A stretch of 64,000 bases of DNA from positions 124,001 through 188,000 of the forward strand of contig CAYLXK010000006.1 in the NCBI GenBank assembly GCA_964387685.1, read 5' to 3'. A program made the translations under genes and the position numbers. Position 1 is the first letter of the stretch; each line of letters opens with the position of its first letter. The notes below the pieces were generated by a model, which had not been told where the DNA came from, made no database searches, and saw nothing but the letters and a program-made list of their open reading frames with translations. This document shows positions 50,263 through 59,000 of this stretch, piece after piece. The stretch is from Bryobacter sp964387685 (GTDB taxonomy: Bacteria > Acidobacteriota > Terriglobia > Bryobacterales > Bryobacteraceae).

Positions 50263-52155
50263 CTAGTTCAATTTGATGATCGGCGCGGTCACCGACATCA
50301 GCGCCGGCCCGTTCTGGATCTTGGCCGCGGCCCCGGTCAGCTCTATCGCCCCCGCTACGCTCAGGCTGATCTTCGAAGCCCCCACGCTCAGTTCGATACT
50401 CGTCGGCGTCAGTGTAATCGACGACATCCCGCCGCAGGTCATCTTGATCTCCTGCGCGGCTTTCTCCTCGATCTTGCCCGCCGTGCATTCGAGCTTGTTA
50501 TTGCCCATCGCCACCTTGATCTCGCGGTTGCCCATCTTGACTTCCGTCTTCTGATTGCCCTTTTCGAGCGTAATCAGTTGGTCAGAGTCCCGCACCGTAA
50601 TCGTGTGCTTATTCTCGATGAACTCGTCGTAGTCCTTCTGCGCGTGCAGGTAAATCTGTTCGGAACCCTTCTTATCCTCAAAGCGGAATTCGTTGAAGTC
50701 GTCCGAGCCGCCGCCCGTCGTCGAACGGGACTTGATGCCCGATTGCGTCATGTCGCCCGGCAACGTGTAGGGCGGCATCTGCAAATCGTTGTAGACGCGC
50801 CCGGTGATCAATGGCCGGTCCGGATCTCCTTCCAGAAAACTGACAATCACCTCTTGGCCAATCCGGGGCAGGGAAATCTGGCCCCAGTTCGCCCCGGCCC
50901 ACGCACTCGACACGCGAATCCAGAACGACGACTCCGCCTTATTCGTGTACGTCGCCCGGTCCCAATGGAATTTCACCTTCACGCGCCCGTACTTGTCGCA
51001 ATAGATCTCGTTGCCGTCCGGCCCGGTCACGATGGCCGTCTGGATGCCATGAATCATCGGCTTTGTGTGCCGCAGCGGCGGCCGGTAAGGCACCTTCACC
51101 GGAATCGCGCTGAAGTGAAAGCTGCCGCTTACTCTTTGCCCGCCCTCTCCCAGATCCACCATGTTCTGGCGTGCCGACAGGCTTTGGCTCAGCACGACGT
51201 ACGTCGTGTTGCATTTATCGTCGAAATGATCGGTCAGCGAGAATTTGAAGCCCGGCATTAGGGTCGTCGATACGGTGTGGGCCTGGATCGTGCGCAGCCG
51301 CGCTTCCTGTTCTTCCAGCCGCAGCTTCGCATAGCGCTCGCCGTCGGCCTTCGTCTTGTAGTAACCGGGATAGTCGTAAACCTCGCTCAACTGTTTTCCC
51401 TTGGTCGAGGCCATCAGGTTCACGCTGCTCATCTCGAAGTTAAAGTCCTGGTAGGTGATCTTGCCCGTATGCACACTGGTCGAACTGGCCAGCTTGTCCA
51501 CGATCCCCGTCCGTCCCGGGCCGCTCATGTCGCCAATGCCGTAAGGCAAAACGTTTAGCCCCGGGCAATCCTGCGTGGCGGAATTCACGTTGGTGAGGAT
51601 CAACTGGTGCTTCTGCTCACTGTGCTCAAACCAGTAAAAGATCCCCTCTTCCTCCATCAGCCGCGAAATAAAGTTAAAACTCGTCTCCCGGTACTGCACC
51701 GTAAACTCGCGCTTCGGAAATGAGCCCTGCGGCTTGAAGGTGTAGTCGCGAAAACCGTGTTCGTCGAAAACCTTCTTCACAATCTCCACCGCCGTCAGGT
51801 TCTGAAAATGCCGGCATTCGGTCTCCAGATTCAAAAACCACAACCACGGCACCACGATCACTTCCCAGTAATAAATCGTCTCTTCCTCTTCCACGCGTCC
51901 CAGCAGTTTGGCCTTCTGCATTAAGCCATGTACGTAGCGCGGCTGGTACTCCTCGCGCCGGATGGTCAGCAGAATCGGTTTCCGCAGCAGGTCCTCGTCG
52001 TGGATCGATTCCCGGTTCGTCGCTATCACCACCCGGAATTCGAAGGTGTGGGAAACATACTCGTTGCCTTCAAAGCTCATTAGGACAAACACGTCCTTGC
52101 CCAAATGGGGTACGAGTGCTTCGTAGGGGCGTTCCTGTTGTTCGAATACGGGCAT
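50263..52155 (-). CDS. vgrG: Type VI secretion system spike protein VgrG
   Basis: The 630-residue protein has the phage gp27-like N-terminal part (GKDVFVLMSFEGNEYVSHTF, then LLGRVEEEETIYYWEVIVVP, and SFNFISRLMEEEGIFYWFEH), the gp5-like OB region (AIVTGPDGNEIYCDKYGRVK, WIRVSSAWAGANWGQISLPR, VIVSFLEGDPDRPLITGRVY) and a C-terminal beta-helix with short repeats (EKGNQKTEVKMGNREIKVAM). VgrG trimers form the needle tip that PAAR sharpens. No C-terminal effector domain is fused. No other structural Tss genes are in the window, so this is an orphan island that needs a core cluster elsewhere. ATG 52155 fits the family start. Confidence 0.93.
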   Translation of the reverse strand: MPVFEQQERPYEALVPHLGKDVFVLMSFEGNEYVSHTFEFRVVIATNRESIHDEDLLRKPILLTIRREEYQPRYVHGLMQKAKLLGRVEEEETIYYWEVIVVPWLWFLNLETECRHFQNLTAVEIVKKVFDEHGFRDYTFKPQGSFPKREFTVQYRETSFNFISRLMEEEGIFYWFEHSEQKHQLILTNVNSATQDCPGLNVLPYGIGDMSGPGRTGIVDKLASSTSVHTGKITYQDFNFEMSSVNLMASTKGKQLSEVYDYPGYYKTKADGERYAKLRLEEQEARLRTIQAHTVSTTLMPGFKFSLTDHFDDKCNTTYVVLSQSLSARQNMVDLGEGGQRVSGSFHFSAIPVKVPYRPPLRHTKPMIHGIQTAIVTGPDGNEIYCDKYGRVKVKFHWDRATYTNKAESSFWIRVSSAWAGANWGQISLPRIGQEVIVSFLEGDPDRPLITGRVYNDLQMPPYTLPGDMTQSGIKSRSTTGGGSDDFNEFRFEDKKGSEQIYLHAQKDYDEFIENKHTITVRDSDQLITLEKGNQKTEVKMGNREIKVAMGNNKLECTAGKIEEKAAQEIKMTCGGMSSITLTPTSIELSVGASKISLSVAGAIELTGAAAKIQNGPALMSVTAPIIKLN

Positions 52156-52278
52156 GGGGCTGTTTGATCTCTCAGTCTAGTAGAAAAGCCTACTGAGTAA
52201 GCGTCGAGCGGAGGCAAATTGGGTCGCCGGAAGGGGAACCCCGCGGGAAATTCCTGCGTATCCCCTATGGAGGCGCCT

Positions 52279-52491
52279 ATGTTCACCTTCCTGCTTTGGT
52301 TGCTGCTCTTTTTTCTGTGCTGGCCCCTCGCCTTGCTGGCACTCGTGCTTTACCCACTACTTTGGCTGCTCCTCCTGCCTTTCCGCCTGGTCGGTGTAGC
52401 CGTCTCCGGAGTCTTGCAATTGGTCTATGAAATCCTGATGCTTCCGCTCACGATTGGCCGCAAGCTTTTCGGCGGCGGTGCCCGGGCCTAG
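52279..52491 (+). CDS. Small hydrophobic membrane protein
   Basis: The 70-residue product has two or three very hydrophobic segments rich in Leu, Trp and Pro (LLWLLLFFLCWPLALLALVL, YPLLWLLLLPF), then an amphipathic tail LPLTIGRKLFGGGARA. I know no named family. GGAGG (52269-52273) lies five bases before ATG 52279, which decides the start over ATG 52267. It lies alone between the divergent vgrG and the convergent caspase gene, whose stop overlaps its own by four bases. Small proteins of this kind can be stress or envelope proteins; no role is visible. Confidence 0.6.
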   Translation: MFTFLLWLLLFFLCWPLALLALVLYPLLWLLLLPFRLVGVAVSGVLQLVYEILMLPLTIGRKLFGGGARA

Positions 52492-54554
52492 CGCGACGCG
52501 AGCGCCTGCTCGAAGCTCCCCAGCATCGTCCTCACGCTCTTGGCTTCATCCATATCGGGATTGAGGACCAGCATTTTCTGAAAGTGCCTTTTCGAGGCCG
52601 CCAGCGTTTCCAGGCTCCCGCTGCTCTGGGCCTGTGTTGCCAACACCAGCCCGGTCAAGTAATGTCCATAAGGGTATTCCGGATCGTACTGCAGGCTCTT
52701 TTGGCAAAACAACAACGCGTCCTCGTTCTTCTTCTCGCGGTAAGCGCAATCGCATAGTCCAAAATAGGCCAGGCTCCGCAGATCCTGCCAGATATCCTTC
52801 TGCGCCGCCCGCCGGCGTTTGCCCAGGCCCACCAGGTAGCCCACCACGTAATAGTGCATGTTGCCGGCCAGCCCCGAGTCGAAATTCGAGTGCTTCAGAT
52901 AAGCCACGTATTCCCGCCGCGCGTCCCCATAGTCGCCTTTCATGCGTAGGCTTTCCGCTAGCCAAAAATGCGGCTCGGCCACCGTCGGAGAGATTTGGAT
53001 CGCCGCCCGGGCCGAGTCGATCGCCTCGTCGTAGCGTTCCTTGATGCGCAAGGCCTGCGCCCGCAAATACAGCGTCTGCAAATCCTTCGGTTGGCGGCGC
53101 AGCACCGTATCGAATTGGCGGATGCTTTCGTCCACGCTGCCAATATCCAGCAGCATCCCGCCAAAGCTCGAACGCGCTTCGGCATAGTCCGGGTCGATCT
53201 GGATCGCCTTCTCAAAATAATGCTTGGCCTTGTCCTGCTCAAATAGCGCGTTGTGCGCGCGGCCCAGGTACAACGCCGCCTGGCTGTAGGTGGGGTCCGC
53301 GGCCAGCGCCTTTTCCCAATGCCCCACCGCCGCGCGGTAATTCTTCTCGAAGCCCTTGTTGTAATCCTCCAGGCCCTGGTTGAAGTGATCCACCGCCGCC
53401 TTGGGCCGCTTGCGCGGAATCAAAATCTGCAGCTTCACCGTGGATTCCTGACCTGGATAAACCATTTCTTCCCGCGGACCGTCGGGTTCGTAGCCCATCT
53501 TTACGCCCTGCACCGTATGCGCCCCGGGCCGCAGACCGGGGATGCGCAAAGGCTGCGCTTTCGACGCAACCCCCGCGCTTTTGCCGTCTACAAATACTTC
53601 CACCTCGTCGCGGTTCGTCTCAAAGACCAGCCCGCCATATTTCGGCGCCGGAGGTGCCGCCGCCGTCGCATGCGCCGGCACATAGGAGATCAGCATTTCC
53701 GGGTCGAACGCTCCCCGATCCGAGCGCGGCGTCTGCTTGCCCTGCGTCGCCTCGCGCACGTTCCGCCTCACATATTCGGTCATCTCCGCCGCCGTCACAA
53801 TCCCGTCGCGGTCCTCGTCCGCCTCGCCTTCCATGCCCTTCACGGCATAGTAAGTAAAGACGCCATGTCCGCCGCCAAAGTCCGGCGATTCAAAGCTCCG
53901 CTCGTCGTCCCGCGCCGCCGTGAGCGAAAACAGGCTCGTATCGAGCGACTGCAAAATCTTGTTCAGATTCGACGCCTTCGTCTCCGTCGTCACAAATCCC
54001 GAGTGGCAGCTATCGGTGAAGAGCACCTTGTACTTGGCCTTCAGACTCGTTGAAACCAGCTTCGCCAGGCTTTCCATCGGGTATCCCGAAGCGGCGATGT
54101 TCTGGAGGCTAAAGTCGCTGGGCGCCAGATACCCCTTGCCCTGGTGGACGAAGCCGTGACCGGCGAAGTAAATGAAGACCCGGTCGTTTTCCTTGGCTAC
54201 CCTCGGCAGCCACTCTTCCAGTTCCGTCTTGATGTTGGCTAGCGTCGCCTTCGGTCCCAACAGCCTCTTCACGTTCTCCGAGCGAAAGTTGCCGCCCTCC
54301 AGGCTGATCAGTACCGAATACAAACTCTCGGCGTCGCGCTCGGCATAGGCCAATTGCAGTTCTTTAGTGAGGTTCGGGTAATTCCCCACGCCAATCAGCA
54401 CCGCGTAGCTGCGCGGGATGTCCACCTTGCGCGTCAGCAGTTGCATCTCGCCTTCGGGGAAGGCGTCTTTTTCAACGCGCAAATCGCGGCCCTTCTTCTG
54501 CGGCTGCGCGTTCATCGCGAGCGCCGCGAGCGCCAGTAGCGTGAAGAGGCGCAT
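52488..54554 (-). CDS. Secreted caspase-like peptidase with EF-hand-like loop, PEGA domain and TPR repeats
   Basis: The 688-residue protein has a short signal peptide (RLFTLLALAALAMNAQ) and a caspase-fold peptidase domain (~48-290) with catalytic His133 in FIYFAGHGFVHQG and Cys183 in VLFTDSCHSGF. Next are DEDRDGIVTAAEMTEY, an EF-hand-like calcium loop, a PEGA-type beta domain (~300-375; VEVFVDGKSAGVASKAQPLR) and several TPR units (~390-670; AALYLGRAHNALFEQDKAKH, YFEKAIQIDPDYAEARSSFG). Metacaspase-like enzymes of bacteria often have extra sensor domains. The order suggests a calcium-controlled extracytoplasmic protease with protein-binding repeats. It starts immediately after the DUF4384 gene stop. 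Confidence 0.9.
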   Translation of the reverse strand: MRLFTLLALAALAMNAQPQKKGRDLRVEKDAFPEGEMQLLTRKVDIPRSYAVLIGVGNYPNLTKELQLAYAERDAESLYSVLISLEGGNFRSENVKRLLGPKATLANIKTELEEWLPRVAKENDRVFIYFAGHGFVHQGKGYLAPSDFSLQNIAASGYPMESLAKLVSTSLKAKYKVLFTDSCHSGFVTTETKASNLNKILQSLDTSLFSLTAARDDERSFESPDFGGGHGVFTYYAVKGMEGEADEDRDGIVTAAEMTEYVRRNVREATQGKQTPRSDRGAFDPEMLISYVPAHATAAAPPAPKYGGLVFETNRDEVEVFVDGKSAGVASKAQPLRIPGLRPGAHTVQGVKMGYEPDGPREEMVYPGQESTVKLQILIPRKRPKAAVDHFNQGLEDYNKGFEKNYRAAVGHWEKALAADPTYSQAALYLGRAHNALFEQDKAKHYFEKAIQIDPDYAEARSSFGGMLLDIGSVDESIRQFDTVLRRQPKDLQTLYLRAQALRIKERYDEAIDSARAAIQISPTVAEPHFWLAESLRMKGDYGDARREYVAYLKHSNFDSGLAGNMHYYVVGYLVGLGKRRRAAQKDIWQDLRSLAYFGLCDCAYREKKNEDALLFCQKSLQYDPEYPYGHYLTGLVLATQAQSSGSLETLAASKRHFQKMLVLNPDMDEAKSVRTMLGSFEQALASR

Positions 54555-55421
54555 TTACTTGTGCACCAAACTCACTTCGGCCACCACCCGCGCGTCGGCC
54601 TTGTTCTGGCTGGCCACATAAGCCGCATACTCAAACTTTGGCCCCAGGCTCGACCGGATTTCGCCCTCGGCCTTTTCCACAATCAGGTCGCGGGCGTACA
54701 TGCCTTTCATGCGGTCCACGAAAGGGTCCCCGATCGTCGAGTTCTGCGCCAAGATAATGCCGGGATGCTGTTGTGGCGCGGCGCTGGGACTTTCTTTACG
54801 ATCCGGGGCGACCTTGTAAATCAATCCGTCGAAATCCGGTTCCGGCTTGCGCGAAAAGACCACAAAAATCCGCTCCGTGCCCGCCTTTTCGTCAAACCGG
54901 AAAACGTATCCGGCCGGCATCAGATAGGGCTGATTGGGCCCCACCCGGTTGTCGCCGCTCGACACATTCGGCGAGGGAAACAAGGGCGTCCACTTCCCCG
55001 AAGACCCGCGGGCGAAAATGTAGAGGTAGCCGAAGTCGTTCACCTCCACCCGGACGTTTATCGCGTCTCCAGACTTAAATTCGGTGGACGCCGGAACTTC
55101 CTTCTTCGCCCCGCCTGGAAAATTCTGCACAATTGACCAGCGCATCGCCAATCCGCCCCCGCTTGCGGCGCTGCCCGTATCGTGCGCCAAGGTCACCGGT
55201 ACCGGCTCGCCCTGGGCCGGGGCAGGATTCGCCTTCTTCTTGGCGGGCGCGGGCGTGCTCTTGGCTACTGTCTTGGGCGCCGTCTTGGGCGCCGTCACGG
55301 GCGACTCGGCGGGCTTGGCGCCGTAGAAAATCTCCCGCGCCGTGAGGCGAGGTCCGCTCGATTCCTGTCCCCATCCCAAAACGGCCGCTAAAGCCAAGGC
55401 CGCAAAAGTGCGATGAAACAT
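54555..55421 (-). CDS. Exported DUF4384-domain protein
   Basis: The 288-residue protein has a signal peptide (HRTFAALALAAVLGWGQ), an Ala/Lys/Pro-rich spacer (VTAPKTAPKTVAKSTPAPAK) and a DUF4384-type beta domain: GDAINVRVEVNDFGYLYIF, GKWTPLFPSP, NQPYLMPAGYVFRFDEKAG, ERIFVVFSRKPEPD. In bacteria this domain is repeatedly found with caspase- or kinase-type sensor proteins at the cell envelope, with unknown ligand. GGAGGATTACCAA before ATG 55421 fixes the start over an upstream frame opening. The caspase gene starts directly at its stop, so the two form an operon. Confidence 0.85.
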   Translation of the reverse strand: MFHRTFAALALAAVLGWGQESSGPRLTAREIFYGAKPAESPVTAPKTAPKTVAKSTPAPAKKKANPAPAQGEPVPVTLAHDTGSAASGGGLAMRWSIVQNFPGGAKKEVPASTEFKSGDAINVRVEVNDFGYLYIFARGSSGKWTPLFPSPNVSSGDNRVGPNQPYLMPAGYVFRFDEKAGTERIFVVFSRKPEPDFDGLIYKVAPDRKESPSAAPQQHPGIILAQNSTIGDPFVDRMKGMYARDLIVEKAEGEIRSSLGPKFEYAAYVASQNKADARVVAEVSLVHK

Positions 55422-55472
55422 TTGGTAATCCTCCAAATTCTTCTTCAGTATATTCTTAGAGAACAAAACCAT

Positions 55473-56054
55473 ATGACGTCTTATGCCTATCGACCGTTCT
55501 GCGCACTTTTATTAGCCGCGCTTTTGGCCTTTGGTCCCACGGCTAGAGCCGCCCAAGATCCGAACAGCCCGAAATTGAACATCGTTGTCATCAATGGCGA
55601 CGGCGCCATCAACAACATCAAAAGCCGTACGGCGCGCGAAACCATCGTCGAGGTCCGGGACGAAAACAACAAGCCCGTCGCCGGGGCCACCGTCGTCTTT
55701 CTCCTGCCCGATTCCGGGCCCGGCTTGGTCAGCCAGCAGGGCGGCCGCATGATCACGACCACCACCGACAACGCCGGCCGTGCCGCGGCCCGTGGCTTAA
55801 AGCCCAACGGACAAGCCGGCAACTACAACATGCAGATCCGCGCGAATTTCCAACAGTCTTTCGGCCAGATCGTCGTAGCCCAGTCAAATGTATTGGCGGC
55901 GGGCGCGGCCATTTCGGGTCTTACGCTCACGATTATTGGAATTGCGGCTGCCGCGGCGGCCGGGGGAGCCATTTACGCCGTGACCAACAACGGCAACAGC
56001 CGGCCGAGCGTGGGCGTGAACCCAGGCAACCCCAGCGCGGGCGCACCGCGATAA
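55473..56054 (+). CDS. Exported Ig-like (Big_1-type) protein with C-terminal membrane helix
   Basis: The 193-residue protein has a signal peptide (RPFCALLLAALLAFGPTARA). An Ig-like beta-sandwich of the Big_1/invasin type follows (residues ~35-135; ETIVEVRDENNKPVAGATVV, TTTDNAGRAAARGLKPNGQA), then a hydrophobic helix SGLTLTIIGIAAAAAAGGAIY and a Gly/Pro/Asn-rich tail. It would be held in the inner membrane facing outward. ATG 55473 follows a run of A residues rather than a strong ribosome binding site; the frame begins 20 codons earlier inside the divergent gene. It is 31 bases before the giant Ig-repeat gene and divergent from the DUF4384/caspase operon. Confidence 0.75.
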   Translation: MTSYAYRPFCALLLAALLAFGPTARAAQDPNSPKLNIVVINGDGAINNIKSRTARETIVEVRDENNKPVAGATVVFLLPDSGPGLVSQQGGRMITTTTDNAGRAAARGLKPNGQAGNYNMQIRANFQQSFGQIVVAQSNVLAAGAAISGLTLTIIGIAAAAAAGGAIYAVTNNGNSRPSVGVNPGNPSAGAPR

Positions 56055-56085
56055 ATATTCTTTCCCGCGAGCAGGAGGCTCATTC

Positions 56086-59000
56086 ATGAAAAAGCTACTG
56101 GCATTGTTGGCGCTGCTCAGTGCCGGGGCCTGGGCCCAGGTGGTCATTGCGCCAACCACGATTCCCAACGGGATCTTTAACGTCCCCTACAGCGTCACCC
56201 TCACGGCCAGCGGCGCCACCGCGCCCTATACGTTCGTTCTTGAGCAGGGAATCTTGCCGCCCGGCTTAACGCTGAGTTCCAGCGGCTTGCTCAGCGGCAC
56301 ACCCACTTCGACGGGCGGCTTCTCCTTCCTGGTCCGGGCCAGTTCGGGCCCCCCGGGCGCCCAACAGAACGGCTTCATCACTTACAGCCTGAACATCGTC
56401 ACTTTCGTCTGTCCGGATCCCAATGCAGGGGTGGGCGAATCCTATTCAAGTAGCGCCTTTGTCATTCCCACTGCCCTCAGCTTCGCTTTGACGGGCGGGG
56501 CGCTGCCGCCGGGCTTTAACTTGAGTGGCGGGCAAGGCGTGGTCTCCGGTACCGCGGCCGCGGAAGGTGTTTTTAGCTATACGCTGACGGCCTCGCTGTC
56601 CGGCGGCGGCACCGTCACGCGGGACTGCAACCTTTTCATTAACAGCGTCCTCGATACCCTTACTCCTCGCACAACCGCGCGCCTCGGCGTGCCTTACCGC
56701 TCGGCGATCTCGGCCTACGGAGGCGTCTCCCCCTATTCCCACACCTTGCTCTCCGGCAGCTTGCCGCCGGGCTTGAGCCTAAATGGTTCCAGCGGATTGA
56801 TCACTGGAACCCCCTCCACGCCGGGCAGCTTTACGTTCACCGCACGCACCAACGACGGCGCCAGTTCGCTCGTCAACCGCACCTACACCATCACCGTGCT
56901 CGGCCGCCCCGAACCCTCCCCGATCGCGCTGCGCTGCCCCTTGCCGAGTGGCATTGGTGGGCAATTCTATAGCTCGGCCTTGAGCATTAGCTCCGGCGTC
57001 GTGACGGGCTTTAGCATCACCCAAGGGGCCTTACCTTCGGGCGTCACGATGAATGCCCAAACCGGCGCGCTCAGCGGGTCCGGCAGCTCGGCCGAATTTG
57101 CGAGCTTCACCGCCACGGCTACTCTCGCCGGAGGCGGAACCGTCTCCGCCTCCTGCAACATTGATTTCACCGAAGGCAGCACCGTCGGCGCGCGGGGCAT
57201 CTGCCCGGACCAGACGGACCTCGTGCTGGGCGAACCCTATGCTTCGCCCGTTACCTCGGTCGGCAGCCGGCGTCCGCTTAGCTTCTCCCTTTACCAAACC
57301 GTCTTGCCCGCGGGGCTCAGCTTGAATCCCTCTACCGGCCTCGTCTCCGGCACCCCCACCACCGTCGGCAACTTCTTGACCGCCTTTACGGTGGCCGACA
57401 ATCTGGGCTTCGCTTCGCAAAGCAACCTCTGCGATTTCCGCGTCGCCGCTCCGCCGCCGATCTCCATCAGCACCCTCACGCTGCCCGGCGCGCAAGTGGG
57501 CCTGCCCTATAGCGCCAACATCGTGGTGGTGGGCGGGATTGCGCCGTTAAGCTTCCAGGTCTCCGGCAGCTTGCCGCCGGGTTTGACCCTAAACCCGCAA
57601 AGCGGACTCCTCAGCGGCACGCCCCAATCCCCCGGTACCTTTAATTTTCTCGTGCTGGTTACCGACGTCCAAAGCCAGAGCGCCAGCCGTTCCTTCTCGG
57701 TCAACGTCTTCCAACCGGACCCCCTGCGCTTTGTCACTTCCTCCCTCAGCGGCGGCACCGTGGGCACGCCCTACTCGCAATCCATTGACGTCGCCGGCGG
57801 CGCGCCGCCCTACGCCTTCCGCCTAGCCGAAGGCAGCGTGCCGGGCTTGACCCTCAGCGGCAATCGGCTAGGCGGCACACCCACCGTGTCCGGAGCTTGG
57901 CCCATTCAGGTCGAGGTGTCCGATTCGGCCGGGGGCACAATATCCTCGCGCTTTACCGTCAACGTCGCCCAGGGCGCCTTCCGCGTCGGGTGTCCCTCCT
58001 TTACAGCGGAGCTCAATCTCCCCTTTGATTCGAGCGCCGTCGTGCTGGGCGGTACACCCCCCTACCAGTTCTCGATTCGCGAGGGCAGCCTGCCCACGGG
58101 CATCTCTCTGGGCGCCGCCACGGGCGCCTTTTCGGGCCGTCCCACCACCACGGGCAATAGCGTCTTTACCCTCGGCGTTACCGACTCCGCGCAGCAATCG
58201 ACGGCGGCGCGCTGTGGCATCTCCATCGTGGGTGGCGCCTTGCGGCTCCTCACCACCGGCCCCATCCTCACCAGGGCTGGGACCGCCTATTCCGGCTCAA
58301 TTGAGGCCGGCGGCGGGCAGCCCCCCTATCGCTTTGGCGTCCTCGGCAATCCGGCTCCCGGGCTGAATCTGGCTGAAAACGGAACCCTCGGCGGCACCGC
58401 TAGCCGCCAGGGCGATTTCCCCGTCACCATTGAAGTGCGCGACGCCGCGGGTCTCGCCGTACAGCGCTCCATCCTCTTTCGGAATGCGGCAAGCAACCTC
58501 AGCTTCGTGTGTCCCGAGCCTTCCAGTTTCACGCTTGGTTCAACCGTGAACGCTAGCTTCGCGCTTAACGGCGGCGTCGCTCCCTACACCCTGCGCATCC
58601 TCTCTGGCGCCCTCCCGGCCGGCTTGACGCTGGGCGTTGCCGACGCGCAGGGCCGAGTGCCATTAACCGGCCGGCCTACCGCGCCCGGCGACTTCGCCTT
58701 GAACTTGCGCGCCGACGATTCCACCGAGACCAACGTGACGCGCAGTTGCACCCTTCGCATTACGGGCCAATTGCTGAGCCTCACAACAGACGGCCTTCCC
58801 AACGGCCAGTTGGGCGTGACCTACTCGACCGCCTTGAGCGCCCAGGGCGGTCTTCCCCCTTACACCTTTGGCTTGGCGGGCGGCGCCATGCCACCAGGAC
58901 TTGCGATCGACGCCGCCAGCGGTGCCCTTAGCGGCATGCCCACCCGCACCGGTGTCTTCAGCGCTACCTATGAGGTGCGCGACGCAAATCGCCAATCCGC

